This document shows, piece by piece, positions 18,783-26,898 of a DNA stretch of 64,000 nucleotides. The notes beneath the pieces were generated by a model, which did no database searches, had not been told where the DNA came from, and saw only the letters and a program-made list of their open reading frames with translations. Position 1 is the stretch's first letter. The number at the start of each line of letters is the position of its first letter. Origin of the DNA: an uncultured SAR116 cluster alpha proteobacterium (lineage in GTDB: Bacteria > Pseudomonadota > Alphaproteobacteria > Puniceispirillales > Marisalimonadaceae). A program made the translations under genes and the position numbers. Location: assembly GCA_902619805.1 (NCBI GenBank), contig CACNGC010000008.1, positions 1 to 64,000 of the forward strand. Reading direction: 5' to 3'.

Positions 18783-19346
18783 CTAATATTGTTTTGAAAT
18801 ATTTACTGCAAGACTAGAACCAGATCCAATTAAATTTGACCAAAATCTCTCAAAACTAGTATTCTTATCATTTCCCTTTTGGAGTTTTGCATCAACTTGA
18901 TGTTCTACTTCTTCATCACAACATTTTTCTAACACTCTAAGTAGTTTAAAAGAAGTAGAGTTTTTATATAAAAAATCAATTTGTTCTTGGTAATGTTCTT
19001 CTACAAATGTTTCCACTGATTGAATTGTTACACAAAAAAATCTATAGCCCAATAATGCAGAGAAAAATCCTAGACCAAATCCTAATATTCTCCACAAAAT
19101 TAAGAGTTTACTATGACTATTTTTAGGTAAGATATGGTTCATCACAATTAAGTGATTCTTTTCAGTTTCATAATGTTCTTTGGTCATATCCTGAATCTTT
19201 TTATTCCAAAATATACATTTAGCACCCATATAAATCCAAACCGCGCCTGTTTCTCCAGCATGATTGGATCTCATCCAATCTAACATAGAACTAGGAACAT
19301 TAATATTAGAAGCATTGTACTTTTTTATGATATTAGAGTCTGGCAT
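18783..19346 (-). CDS. coq7: demethoxyubiquinone hydroxylase Coq7
   Basis: Di-iron monooxygenase that hydroxylates demethoxyubiquinone in ubiquinone synthesis; it is peripheral to the inner membrane. The iron-ligand motifs are all present: NHAGETGAVWIY, ETEKNHL (ExxH), SVETFVEEHY and CCDEEVEHQ. A hydrophobic stretch (ILWRILGFGLGFFSALLG) in the middle is the membrane-binding helix. At 187 residues it is of usual length. It is first in a unit with DUF393. The presence of this O2-dependent step indicates an aerobic organism. Confidence 0.92.
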   Translation of the reverse strand: MPDSNIIKKYNASNINVPSSMLDWMRSNHAGETGAVWIYMGAKCIFWNKKIQDMTKEHYETEKNHLIVMNHILPKNSHSKLLILWRILGFGLGFFSALLGYRFFCVTIQSVETFVEEHYQEQIDFLYKNSTSFKLLRVLEKCCDEEVEHQVDAKLQKGNDKNTSFERFWSNLIGSGSSLAVNISKQY

Positions 19347-19494
19347 CGTTTCGATTTTACATATTTATTATATTTATTTAAAATTAATTTTAAAATTTTC
19401 AATGTATTACAAGCTTTATTTTGATTTTTTATTTTCTCATAAAATATGAATGGCATATCAATTGCAGATTTAATCTAATTCTAAGGAGTTAAAT

Positions 19495-19662
19495 TTGGAA
19501 CCGTTATCAATATTTTCTGTAATTTTTCAATTAGCTACAGCTACTCCAAACATTTCTAAAATTTTTATGAAAGAAGAAAGCTCGGATCTTACAAGAACAC
19601 AAGTTATTGAATTTTATAGATCTAATATGAGTTCAAGTTTTCAAGATGAACCTAAAAATTAA
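19495..19662 (+). CDS. possible small protein (55 aa)
   Basis: A short frame starting at TTG with an AAGGAG ribosome-binding site 6 bases upstream (19483-19488) and ending at TAA 19660-19662. The product is soluble and ends EFYRSNMSSSFQDEPKN; no family is recognised. The strong ribosome-binding site in an otherwise AT-rich gap is the main support. It may equally be a degenerate remnant. Confidence 0.5.
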   Translation: MEPLSIFSVIFQLATATPNISKIFMKEESSDLTRTQVIEFYRSNMSSSFQDEPKN

Positions 19663-19754
19663 ATTCATCATTTAACTCTTGTAGTGCTTGACTCATAAAT
19701 TTAATTCGTAATAATCAAACTATTCATTTAGTAAGTAATTTGAAATTTATAAGT

Positions 19755-19763
19755 TGCTATAAT
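19755..19763 (+). promoter_or_regulatory. extended -10 promoter for tctC
   Basis: TGC followed by a perfect TATAAT (19758-19763) forms an extended -10 element; no good -35 is seen 16-18 bases upstream. Transcription would start near 19770, leaving a leader of about 90 bases before the tctC start at 19860. Confidence 0.55.
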
Positions 19764-19774
19764 GTTGAATGGGG

Positions 19775-19794
19775 TTGAGTATTTAATTACTCAA
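19775..19794 (+). promoter_or_regulatory. 20-bp palindrome at the start of the tctC leader
   Basis: TTGAGTA and its exact complement TACTCAA are separated by 6 bases (TTTAAT). Lying only about 12 bases after the -10 box, it could be the operator of a dimeric repressor or an RNA hairpin at the 5' end of the transcript. No regulator gene is adjacent. Confidence 0.55.
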
Positions 19795-19822
19795 GACAAT
19801 ACTATTTTAATGGTATTTCAAG

Positions 19823-19836
19823 CCAGCATTAGCTGG
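19823..19836 (+). promoter_or_regulatory. second hairpin in the tctC leader
   Basis: CCAGC-ATTA-GCTGG is a perfect GC-rich 5-bp stem with a 4-base loop, 11 bases upstream of the GGAGG ribosome-binding site (19848-19852). It may keep the ribosome site exposed or stabilise the 5' end. No known riboswitch class is recognised. Confidence 0.5.
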
Positions 19837-19859
19837 ATAATCATTACGGAGGAAAATAA

Positions 19860-20837
19860 ATGATTAAATCTAAAACACTTTTTAAAGTTGGAACTGGTCT
19901 GGCTGCAATAGTATCAGCTATTTCTTTCACTACTACTCCTACTCTGGCTTCAAAAAAGCCTGCGATTGAAGTTGTTACTCATGCGGGAGCTGGCGGAGGA
20001 ACCGATGTCAACTCAAGAATGATGATGCTTCGTTCAAGAAGAACTCTTAAGCAAGATATGGTTGTTGTTAATAAAAGAGGTGGCGGTGGTGCAGCTGCAA
20101 TGAACTACTTTATGACAAGACCTGCCGATGGCAACACAATTTTAACATTTACTGTTGGTCATGCAATCACAATGGCAATGGGTAAAACAAAGTTAAAAGT
20201 TGAGGATATGGCACCAATTTCAAGAGGTACTAATGATCCACAAATTTTAATGGTTAATTGTAAGAAAAGTCCTTATAAGACACCTGAAGATTTTGTTGCT
20301 GGTATGAAAAAAGGCGATAAAATTACTTTTGGTGGTACACACACTGGTACTATTGACCATATAACTGTCTTTTTATGGGCTAAGAGACTTGGCCAAAAAA
20401 TGCCAAAATACATTCCTTACAAAGGTGGTGGAGAATTAGCTACAAGACTAGTTGCTGGTGAAGTTGATGTAGGAACATTAAACTTATCAGAAGCCGCAGC
20501 ACCTGTTGAAGCTGGAGATATTTGTCCACTTGTTATTTTAGCAGAAAACGGAATGGCTCCAATTCCAAAAGCTAAGACAGCTAAAGAATTGGGCATTGAC
20601 CTTGTTTTATCTACAACTAGAGGATTTGTAACACATGCTGGTGTAGATAAGGCTAGAGTTGCTGAAATGGAAAAAGGTATTCAAAAAGCTATGAAACATT
20701 CAATGTATCAGGCTTACCTAGCTAACTCAGGATTGGATAGTACATCACCACAGCCATCAGGTCCTTGGGGTAAGCAAATTGCATTTATGGTGGGTGAGTT
20801 TGGTCCTGCCTTAAAAGAAATGGGCTTATTAAAATAA
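19860..20837 (+). CDS. tctC: tripartite tricarboxylate transporter substrate-binding protein TctC
   Basis: Periplasmic receptor of a TTT-family secondary transporter, 325 residues with a Sec signal (hydrophobic segment about 12-25, cleavage after LA.S near 31). The mature start PAIEVVTHAGAGGGTDVNSRMM is the Bug-family ligand loop; MNYFMTRPADGNTIL and IPYKGGGELATRLVAGEVDVG are further family segments. Substrates are carboxylates; the specific one is unknown. It has a strong GGAGG site and a leader with two inverted repeats, and is followed by a hairpin before tctB. Confidence 0.93.
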   Translation: MIKSKTLFKVGTGLAAIVSAISFTTTPTLASKKPAIEVVTHAGAGGGTDVNSRMMMLRSRRTLKQDMVVVNKRGGGGAAAMNYFMTRPADGNTILTFTVGHAITMAMGKTKLKVEDMAPISRGTNDPQILMVNCKKSPYKTPEDFVAGMKKGDKITFGGTHTGTIDHITVFLWAKRLGQKMPKYIPYKGGGELATRLVAGEVDVGTLNLSEAAAPVEAGDICPLVILAENGMAPIPKAKTAKELGIDLVLSTTRGFVTHAGVDKARVAEMEKGIQKAMKHSMYQAYLANSGLDSTSPQPSGPWGKQIAFMVGEFGPALKEMGLLK

Positions 20838-20854
20838 AAATAGAAAAAGAAGAT

Positions 20855-20882
20855 AAAGACCTCTCAAATATGAGGGGTCTTT
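20855..20882 (+). terminator. hairpin between tctC and tctB
   Basis: AAAGACCTCTC pairs with GAGGGGTCTTT (11 bp, one G-U in RNA) around a 6-base loop, starting 17 bases after the tctC stop. It is likely an mRNA stabiliser or partial terminator that makes more TctC than TctB and TctA. Confidence 0.75.
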
Positions 20883-20892
20883 AATAAAAATT

Positions 20893-21351
20893 ATGAAAAA
20901 TATCTATTTTGTTCCATTAATATTATCCATTTTTTCGCTGGCAGTTATTGCAATTGCCTTACAGCTTGATACGTCACCTGAAATGATTGTTGGTGATAGC
21001 ATGCAGGCTAGATCATTCCCGATATTTTTGATGATTTTGAAACTGATTTTAATCGGAATTTTGAGTTTTCAATTTTATAAAAACAATCCAAAACCTGTAG
21101 CTTTAGAGAAATATCATACTTGGGGAAGTATGTTTTTATTTCTTCTTTTTTATTTGTTAACTGTTTATACAGATATGTTTATTGGAATTTTTGTTGTAAT
21201 TTTTTTAATGAGTATTTTGTGGGGTGAGAGAAGAATTTGGGTTACTTTTTTGACCGCCACAATAACTCCTGGGTTAGTTTTTTTATTATTTGACTATGTT
21301 TTAAAAATCAGATTTCCGAGGGGTATATTAATGAATTTGTACTATGGTTAG
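20893..21351 (+). CDS. tctB: tripartite tricarboxylate transporter small membrane subunit TctB
   Basis: A 152-residue protein with four predicted membrane helices (about 5-22, 43-60, 75-95 and 115-135). TctB proteins are poorly conserved and are recognised by size, topology and position between tctC and tctA; the loop MIVGDSMQARSFPIFL fits the family. It assists the large permease. The start lies 11 bases after the intergenic hairpin and tctA starts 11 bases after its stop. Confidence 0.87.
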   Translation: MKNIYFVPLILSIFSLAVIAIALQLDTSPEMIVGDSMQARSFPIFLMILKLILIGILSFQFYKNNPKPVALEKYHTWGSMFLFLLFYLLTVYTDMFIGIFVVIFLMSILWGERRIWVTFLTATITPGLVFLLFDYVLKIRFPRGILMNLYYG

Positions 21352-21362
21352 GAAAGATATTT

Positions 21363-22847
21363 ATGTTTGAGCAAGCAATATCTGCAATGGCATCAGTTGT
21401 AGTTGATCCATATTTATTAGGATTGATCTTTGCAACTACAATATTAGGAGTTATAATTGGTGTCCTCCCAGGATTAGGCGCAACAACTGGCGCTGCGTTA
21501 CTTCTTCCATTTACATTAACTATGGATCCTGTTCATGCTATTGCAGTTCTAGCTACTATTTATGTTTCCGCTACTTTTGCAGGATCAATTACGGCAATTT
21601 TGATCAACACTCCTGGCACTTCTGCAGCAGCAGCTACTACTTTTGATGGATATCCATTAGCACAAAAAGGTGAAGCAGGTAGGGCTCTTGGTATTGCGGT
21701 AATTTCAAGTACAGTTGGGGGTATATTTTCTGTTCTAATTTTATGCTTTGCCGCTCCATTATTGGCGAGGGTAGCTTACGAGTTTAGATCACCAGAATAT
21801 TTTGCTTTAACAGTTTTTGGATTATCAATGCTAGCAAGTATTAGTGCAGGTGGTGCTGTGAAAAATCTTATTGGCGGTATATTTGGAGTTTGGCTTTCAA
21901 CTATAGGTGCTGAACGTGTTACTGGAATAGAGAGATTTATGTTTGGTAATTATGAATTGTATGAAGGTTTGCACTTTGTTCCAATATTTATTGGTCTTTT
22001 TGCTATATCTGAACTTTTAGTTCAGTCTAAAACTATTGATAAGATCATCAAGACAGTGAGCATGAAAGCTGTAAAACTTCCAACCTTAGAGGATTATAAA
22101 AAGATTTGGAAAACAATACTTAGATCTTGTGGTATTGGAACATTTATAGGAGTCTTACCAGCTGAAGGTGCAACTGTTGCATCAATGATCGGTTATTCAG
22201 AAGCAAGAAGATGGTCAAAAAATAAGAAAGAATTTGGCAAAGGTTCTATTGAAGGCATTGCTGGAGCCGAAGCCGCAAATAATGCTGCTACTGGTGGAGC
22301 TATGGTTCCTACGATGGTTCTTGGTATACCTGGTAGTGGAACAACTGCAATAATACTTGTTGGACTTATGGTTCATGGGTTAAGACCTGGTGTTTATTTG
22401 TTTACTGAGCAAGTAGAAAAAGTTTATCAAATTTTTGGTTCAATGTTTGTTGCAAATGTAATGTTTATGTTGATGGGCCTCTATGCTGCTAAGTTATTTG
22501 CTAGAGTATCATTAGTTCCAACACAGATTTTGTGGCCTATTGTTTTTGCTTTATCAGTAATTGGTGCATATGCTTTTCAAGGACAACTTTTAGATGTTTG
22601 GTTAGCGTTGATTTTTGGAGTTATTGGATTTTTTGCAAGAAGACATGGTTTTTCAGTTGCTCCAATAGCAGTCGGTCTTATTTTAGGAGAAATGGTAGAA
22701 ACAAATTTACAACATTCACTTAAAATGTTTGATGGAGCATGGTGGATGATACTTACTCAACCTCTTGCACTTATGTTTTTAGTATTTGCCTTTTTAGGTT
22801 TATGTGGACCTATGATTTTTTCATGGATAACTAGGCAAAAAGATTAA
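21363..22847 (+). CDS. tctA: tripartite tricarboxylate transporter large permease TctA
   Basis: A 494-residue inner-membrane permease with about eleven to twelve helices. The TctA hallmarks are GVLPGLGATTGAALLLPFT (about 33-51), the repeated LINTPGTSAAAATTFDGYPLAQKGEAGRALG and the second-half counterpart GIGTFIGVLPAEGATVASMIGYSEA, plus LGIPGSGTTAIILVGLMVHGLRPG. It uses an ion gradient to import a carboxylate delivered by TctC. Its last 17 bases overlap the 3' end of the convergent TSUP gene. Confidence 0.95.
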   Translation: MFEQAISAMASVVVDPYLLGLIFATTILGVIIGVLPGLGATTGAALLLPFTLTMDPVHAIAVLATIYVSATFAGSITAILINTPGTSAAAATTFDGYPLAQKGEAGRALGIAVISSTVGGIFSVLILCFAAPLLARVAYEFRSPEYFALTVFGLSMLASISAGGAVKNLIGGIFGVWLSTIGAERVTGIERFMFGNYELYEGLHFVPIFIGLFAISELLVQSKTIDKIIKTVSMKAVKLPTLEDYKKIWKTILRSCGIGTFIGVLPAEGATVASMIGYSEARRWSKNKKEFGKGSIEGIAGAEAANNAATGGAMVPTMVLGIPGSGTTAIILVGLMVHGLRPGVYLFTEQVEKVYQIFGSMFVANVMFMLMGLYAAKLFARVSLVPTQILWPIVFALSVIGAYAFQGQLLDVWLALIFGVIGFFARRHGFSVAPIAVGLILGEMVETNLQHSLKMFDGAWWMILTQPLALMFLVFAFLGLCGPMIFSWITRQKD

Positions 22848-23601
22848 AATTATTTAAAGCCTTACTCATTATAATTGCATTCCAAAAAAGGTATAAAGCA
22901 ATAATTGTAAGAGTTGTATTTAAAATAAATTTAAAATATTTACTTCCATATTTTACTAAAATTTTTTTTCCTAAAATAGTTCCTGCAAATCCACTAATTA
23001 TCATTAAAAAAATAAGTAAAAAATATTCTGAGTAAGCAAAACCAAGAAAACCAAATACAACTACTTTAATCAAATGTTGTATAGACATTAATGCTGAATG
23101 TGTTGCTAAATGTTTTACCGGTTCTAAATTTAATGTTTTCACCATTCCTGCTACTAGAGTTCCTGATGCTCCAAAAAACATTGTAATTAAACCAGAAAAT
23201 GCACCACCAATTGATATTTGTTTTGATCCAATAGTTTGAATTTTTCCATATACTGACCATAATATAAATAAAGATATTAATAATTGAAGTAACCACGCAT
23301 CTATTTGAATAAAAATGGAACCTCCAATTATAGAACCAATAATAGTCCCAATAGTAAACGGAATTAAAGTTTCCTTTTTAATGTCTTTGAAAAAAATTAT
23401 TGTTCTTCCAAGATTAGAACCTATTTGAACAATTCCATGTATTGGTAATAATGCAACAGGTGGCAGTTTGACAGCCAATAATCCCAGCAAAATTGCACCT
23501 CCGCCAATCCCAAAAGCTGAGGTAATGAATGAAGTAGCCATGCTGGCAAAAATTAGAAAATATGCTGTAAAATTTGAAATCGATTCAGGAAAATCAAACA
23601 T
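22831..23601 (-). CDS. TSUP family (TauE/SafE-like) membrane permease
   Basis: About 256 residues with seven to eight hydrophobic segments and the TSUP family pattern ITSAFGIGGGAILLGLLAVKLPPV..LPIHG in the first half and GAFSGLITMFFGASGTLVAG in the second. Family members export sulfite, sulfoacetate, sulfolactate or other small anions; the substrate here is unknown. I chose the ATG at 23601, one base after the stop of the ThDP-enzyme gene, because longer starts run into that gene. The two genes are therefore probably co-translated. It ends within tctA on the other strand. Confidence 0.85.
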   Translation of the reverse strand: MFDFPESISNFTAYFLIFASMATSFITSAFGIGGGAILLGLLAVKLPPVALLPIHGIVQIGSNLGRTIIFFKDIKKETLIPFTIGTIIGSIIGGSIFIQIDAWLLQLLISLFILWSVYGKIQTIGSKQISIGGAFSGLITMFFGASGTLVAGMVKTLNLEPVKHLATHSALMSIQHLIKVVVFGFLGFAYSEYFLLIFLMIISGFAGTILGKKILVKYGSKYFKFILNTTLTIIALYLFWNAIIMSKALNNFNLFA

Positions 23602-23602
23602 T

Positions 23603-25255
23603 TTATTTTTTAAGAGCGTGAGGAGGTGGAGCAAAGTAACGTGGCATTTCACCAACTGATACGACATTTACCTCTACTAGTACTGGGCCATTAAAATTTA
23701 CAGCCTCCTTAAGTACCTTTTCTAAATCTTTTGCATAGTCTATTTTCTTATATTTCATTTTGGCTGCTTTTGCTAAATCTTCAAAATTTGGTACCATCAA
23801 ATCTGCAAAAAATTTTCTTCCAGCATACATACTATCTTGTATGTGTTTTATGACACCATAACCGTTGTCATTCATCACTAAAAATACAACATCACAATTG
23901 GTTTCAGAAGCAGTCCACAAATCTGGAACATTAAGCATAAACCCCCCATCACCACACATTGCTATTGTTTTTTTCCCCTCACTAGCAATTGAGGCTCCAA
24001 TAGCTAAAGCCATTCCAGGCCCAATTGCCGCTCCAACAGGATAAATGTTTTCAGTAGGATCATCTATATACATCATTCGGTTGCCCCACATACTGTTTGA
24101 AATAGTTACGTCTCTAACCCACTTTCCATCTTTTGGGAGAATATTTCTTATTATTTCTGGAAAATCTTTATACGCACCTAACATGTTTTTATAATCTAAA
24201 TAAATACGATTTTTTAAATCACTAACCTCATTTATCCACTCATTATCTACAGAAATCTTGCCGTCTAATCTTTTAACTAATTCGGCCAGAACTTTTTTAG
24301 CATCTCCACAATGAAATTGATTTGTTTTGTATGTTCTATTTTTGGCACTTGGATCTATATCAATTTGCACTAAATTCTTTGGTAACTCTAGTGACATATC
24401 TCTGGTTTCATGACCTCTTAATCTGCTCCCCACTATAAGCATTAAATCTAATGTTTTATAAAATTCTTCTATTAAAGGAACAGCGTTGAAAGCACCCAAA
24501 CACATTTTATTTGTTTCTGAAACCACTCCTCTACCTTGAGTGCTTGTTACTACTGCAAAACCCATTTTGATGAAAAGTTTAACTTCCTCAGTAGCGAACT
24601 TAGCTCCATTTCCTACCCAAATAATTTTTCTCTTTGAAGATTTTATATAATTTTCTATTTTATCTAGAGATTCTGTATCACCTAATTCAGCATTTATATG
24701 AGGTAAACTAATAGTGTCTAACAAAGCAGGTCTTCTGATTTTTTTTCTTTGAATATCTATAGGTATCTCAATTGAAACTGGTCCTTTTGGAGGTGTAAGA
24801 GCAATCTTGCATGCATAAATTAATTTTTCTAAAGCTTCATCTTCATCATCAATTCTAATAGCCTCTTTAGAAATTGAACCAAGCATGCCTAATTGATTAG
24901 GAACGTCATGGACTGTACCTTGACTTTTATCTAAATTTTCTGTTGCAGTTTGGCCTGTAAAGTGCAAAACAGACGAACCCGCAAAACGAGATTCAACAAT
25001 TGCACCCGCAACGTTAGCTGCACCAGGACCAGTACTTGTAAATACAACACCGAGTCCATTATGGGCTCTAGCATAACCATCAGCCATATGGCCAGCTCCC
25101 ATTTCACCTCTTGCAGGGATCATTCTAATATGATTCCTTCTACCAATTGCATCTAGCATTGGTATATTGTGCACAGAAACCACACCAAAAACGTCCTTAA
25201 CATCTATTTGATGCAAAAACTCCGAAACCAAATCTCCCACATTGTAGTCTTTCAT
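23603..25255 (-). CDS. thiamine diphosphate-dependent enzyme, acetolactate-synthase-like
   Basis: A ThDP enzyme of about 550 residues in three domains: an N-terminal PYR domain with the catalytic Glu in PARGEMGAGHMADGYARA, a central domain, and a C-terminal PP domain with GDGGFMLNVPDLWTA through NDNGYG, the ThDP-metal motif. It belongs with acetolactate synthase, sulfoacetaldehyde acetyltransferase, sulfopyruvate decarboxylase and oxalyl-CoA decarboxylase; no small subunit or ilv gene is nearby, so biosynthetic IlvB is unlikely. Start: ATG at 25255 with GGGGGAT just upstream; earlier in-frame starts exist up to 25285. Its partner is the TSUP permease one base downstream. Confidence 0.85.
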   Translation of the reverse strand: MKDYNVGDLVSEFLHQIDVKDVFGVVSVHNIPMLDAIGRRNHIRMIPARGEMGAGHMADGYARAHNGLGVVFTSTGPGAANVAGAIVESRFAGSSVLHFTGQTATENLDKSQGTVHDVPNQLGMLGSISKEAIRIDDEDEALEKLIYACKIALTPPKGPVSIEIPIDIQRKKIRRPALLDTISLPHINAELGDTESLDKIENYIKSSKRKIIWVGNGAKFATEEVKLFIKMGFAVVTSTQGRGVVSETNKMCLGAFNAVPLIEEFYKTLDLMLIVGSRLRGHETRDMSLELPKNLVQIDIDPSAKNRTYKTNQFHCGDAKKVLAELVKRLDGKISVDNEWINEVSDLKNRIYLDYKNMLGAYKDFPEIIRNILPKDGKWVRDVTISNSMWGNRMMYIDDPTENIYPVGAAIGPGMALAIGASIASEGKKTIAMCGDGGFMLNVPDLWTASETNCDVVFLVMNDNGYGVIKHIQDSMYAGRKFFADLMVPNFEDLAKAAKMKYKKIDYAKDLEKVLKEAVNFNGPVLVEVNVVSVGEMPRYFAPPPHALKK

Positions 25256-25338
25256 AATATCCCCCATTTTGACTATCCTTATCAAAAAACATATATTAAT
25301 TTTTTAAATTATTAAATTTAAATCAATGATTGTATTAT

Positions 25339-26898
25339 ATGATAAAAAATTTTGTAGAAGCCAAAACAGTAAAAAGTTTGATTTCGGATGAAAAAGAATT
25401 AGCTTTTATTGATGTTAGAGAGATAGCTCAACACACTGCAGGTCATCCATTTTTTTCTATCTCAATTCCATTTAGCAAATTTGAAATAAATGTTGAAAAA
25501 CTATTACCTAACAAAAATGTACGAATAGTGTTGTTTGATAATAACGACGGAATTTCAGAAATAATTTATAAACAGGCAAAAAATTTAAAATATATAAATA
25601 CTCATATTTTAAAAAATGGGGTTGATGGTTGGAAAAAGTCTAACTTTCATCTGTTTGACGGAATAAATGTACCTAGTAAAAGTTTCGGAGAATTAGTTGA
25701 AAAAAAATTTAACACACCATCTATAACAGCATCTCAATTATTTAAGAAACAAAAAGAAAAGAAGGATATAATTATATTAGATGGTAGACCGTTTGATGAA
25801 TATAACAAGATGAGTATACCTGGAAGTGTATGTTGTCCAAATGCTGAAATACCCTTTAGAATTTCTGAAATAATAAAACGTTCAAATACTGAAATAATAA
25901 TCAATTGCGCGGGTCGAACAAGATCAATTATTGGTGCTCAGGCACTGATAAATTTTGGTGTTAAAAATAAAGTTTATGCATTAGAGAATGGGACACAAGG
26001 ATGGTTTTTAGCTAATTTAAAATTAGATCATGGAAAAATAAAATTTTTGGACAAAACACCTAAGAATGAAAAAATTAATGAACTTAGGGAAAAGATAGTA
26101 AACTTATTAGAAAATAAAGTTGAAATCATTGATTTTAATCAAGCCCAAAAACTCATAAATGATAAGAACATAACTACATATGTTTTTGATGTAAGAACAA
26201 GCTCAAATCAAAAAAATAAATCATCTAAATTTAGAAATGTACCTGGTGGTCAACTAGTACAAGCTACTGATAAGTATATAGGTGTATTAAAATCACATGT
26301 AATTTTATTTGATGATGGTGATCTAGTAAGAGCGGGCATGACAGCATTATGGTTAAAAAAAATGAACTATCATTGTTATGTTGTGAATGAAAGTCCTAGA
26401 ATAATTAAAAATTTAAATCTCAAATATAATGTAAACTTTAAAGCTAACCCAATAAATTTAATTAAATTAGAGAATTTAAAAAATTTAAAAGGTACTCATA
26501 TCTTTGATATCCGAAACAGCTTTGATTATTGCAAAAAAAGAATAAAGAAATCAGTTTGGACCAATAGATTAATAATAACAAAAGACATGACACACTATCA
26601 CAAATCTATCATTCTAATTACCGATGATTTACCTAAAGCAAGTCTAATTGTAAGTGATCTTCAAGAAAAAGATCCAAAGTTTGTGATTCAAGTATATCAT
26701 TGGAATGAAACAGAAGTTGAACATTATTTGGATTATATTGATACAACAGAAGTTGAATTAGATGAAAAATTTTTTGATTTTAATTTTCATACCCACCTTC
26801 GTCATCAAGGAAACAAAGAGCACGCAAGAAGTTACTTAAAATGGGAAACGGATTTAATAAAAAACATGGATGAGGAAGAAAGGGGATTTTTTAGGTAA
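25339..26898 (+). CDS. four-domain rhodanese-type sulfurtransferase
   Basis: About 519 residues containing four rhodanese-like units. Only the second (about 125-235) has the active-site loop, INCAGRTRSIIGAQAL, with its cysteine near residue 190. The first (about 10-105), third (about 255-355) and fourth (about 370-460) keep the D-x-R and GW-type structural elements (FIDVRE, FDVRTS, FDIRNS) but lack the cysteine: FDNND, FDDGD and ITDDL occupy that place. Such multi-rhodanese proteins occur next to cysteine-dioxygenase-like cupins in other Proteobacteria. The ATG at 25339 was preferred to a TTG at 25330. Its end overlaps the convergent cupin gene by 8 bases. Confidence 0.87.
   Translation: MIKNFVEAKTVKSLISDEKELAFIDVREIAQHTAGHPFFSISIPFSKFEINVEKLLPNKNVRIVLFDNNDGISEIIYKQAKNLKYINTHILKNGVDGWKKSNFHLFDGINVPSKSFGELVEKKFNTPSITASQLFKKQKEKKDIIILDGRPFDEYNKMSIPGSVCCPNAEIPFRISEIIKRSNTEIIINCAGRTRSIIGAQALINFGVKNKVYALENGTQGWFLANLKLDHGKIKFLDKTPKNEKINELREKIVNLLENKVEIIDFNQAQKLINDKNITTYVFDVRTSSNQKNKSSKFRNVPGGQLVQATDKYIGVLKSHVILFDDGDLVRAGMTALWLKKMNYHCYVVNESPRIIKNLNLKYNVNFKANPINLIKLENLKNLKGTHIFDIRNSFDYCKKRIKKSVWTNRLIITKDMTHYHKSIILITDDLPKASLIVSDLQEKDPKFVIQVYHWNETEVEHYLDYIDTTEVELDEKFFDFNFHTHLRHQGNKEHARSYLKWETDLIKNMDEEERGFFR

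Noticed and set aside
19264..19449. 61-codon plus-strand frame over the 5' end of coq7
   Set aside because: It overlaps the coq7 start antisense, lacks a ribosome-binding site and continues into AT-rich sequence.
23603..25255. Biosynthetic acetolactate synthase (IlvB)
   Set aside because: No small subunit or ilv gene is near, and the partner is a TSUP permease; only the broader superfamily call is supported.
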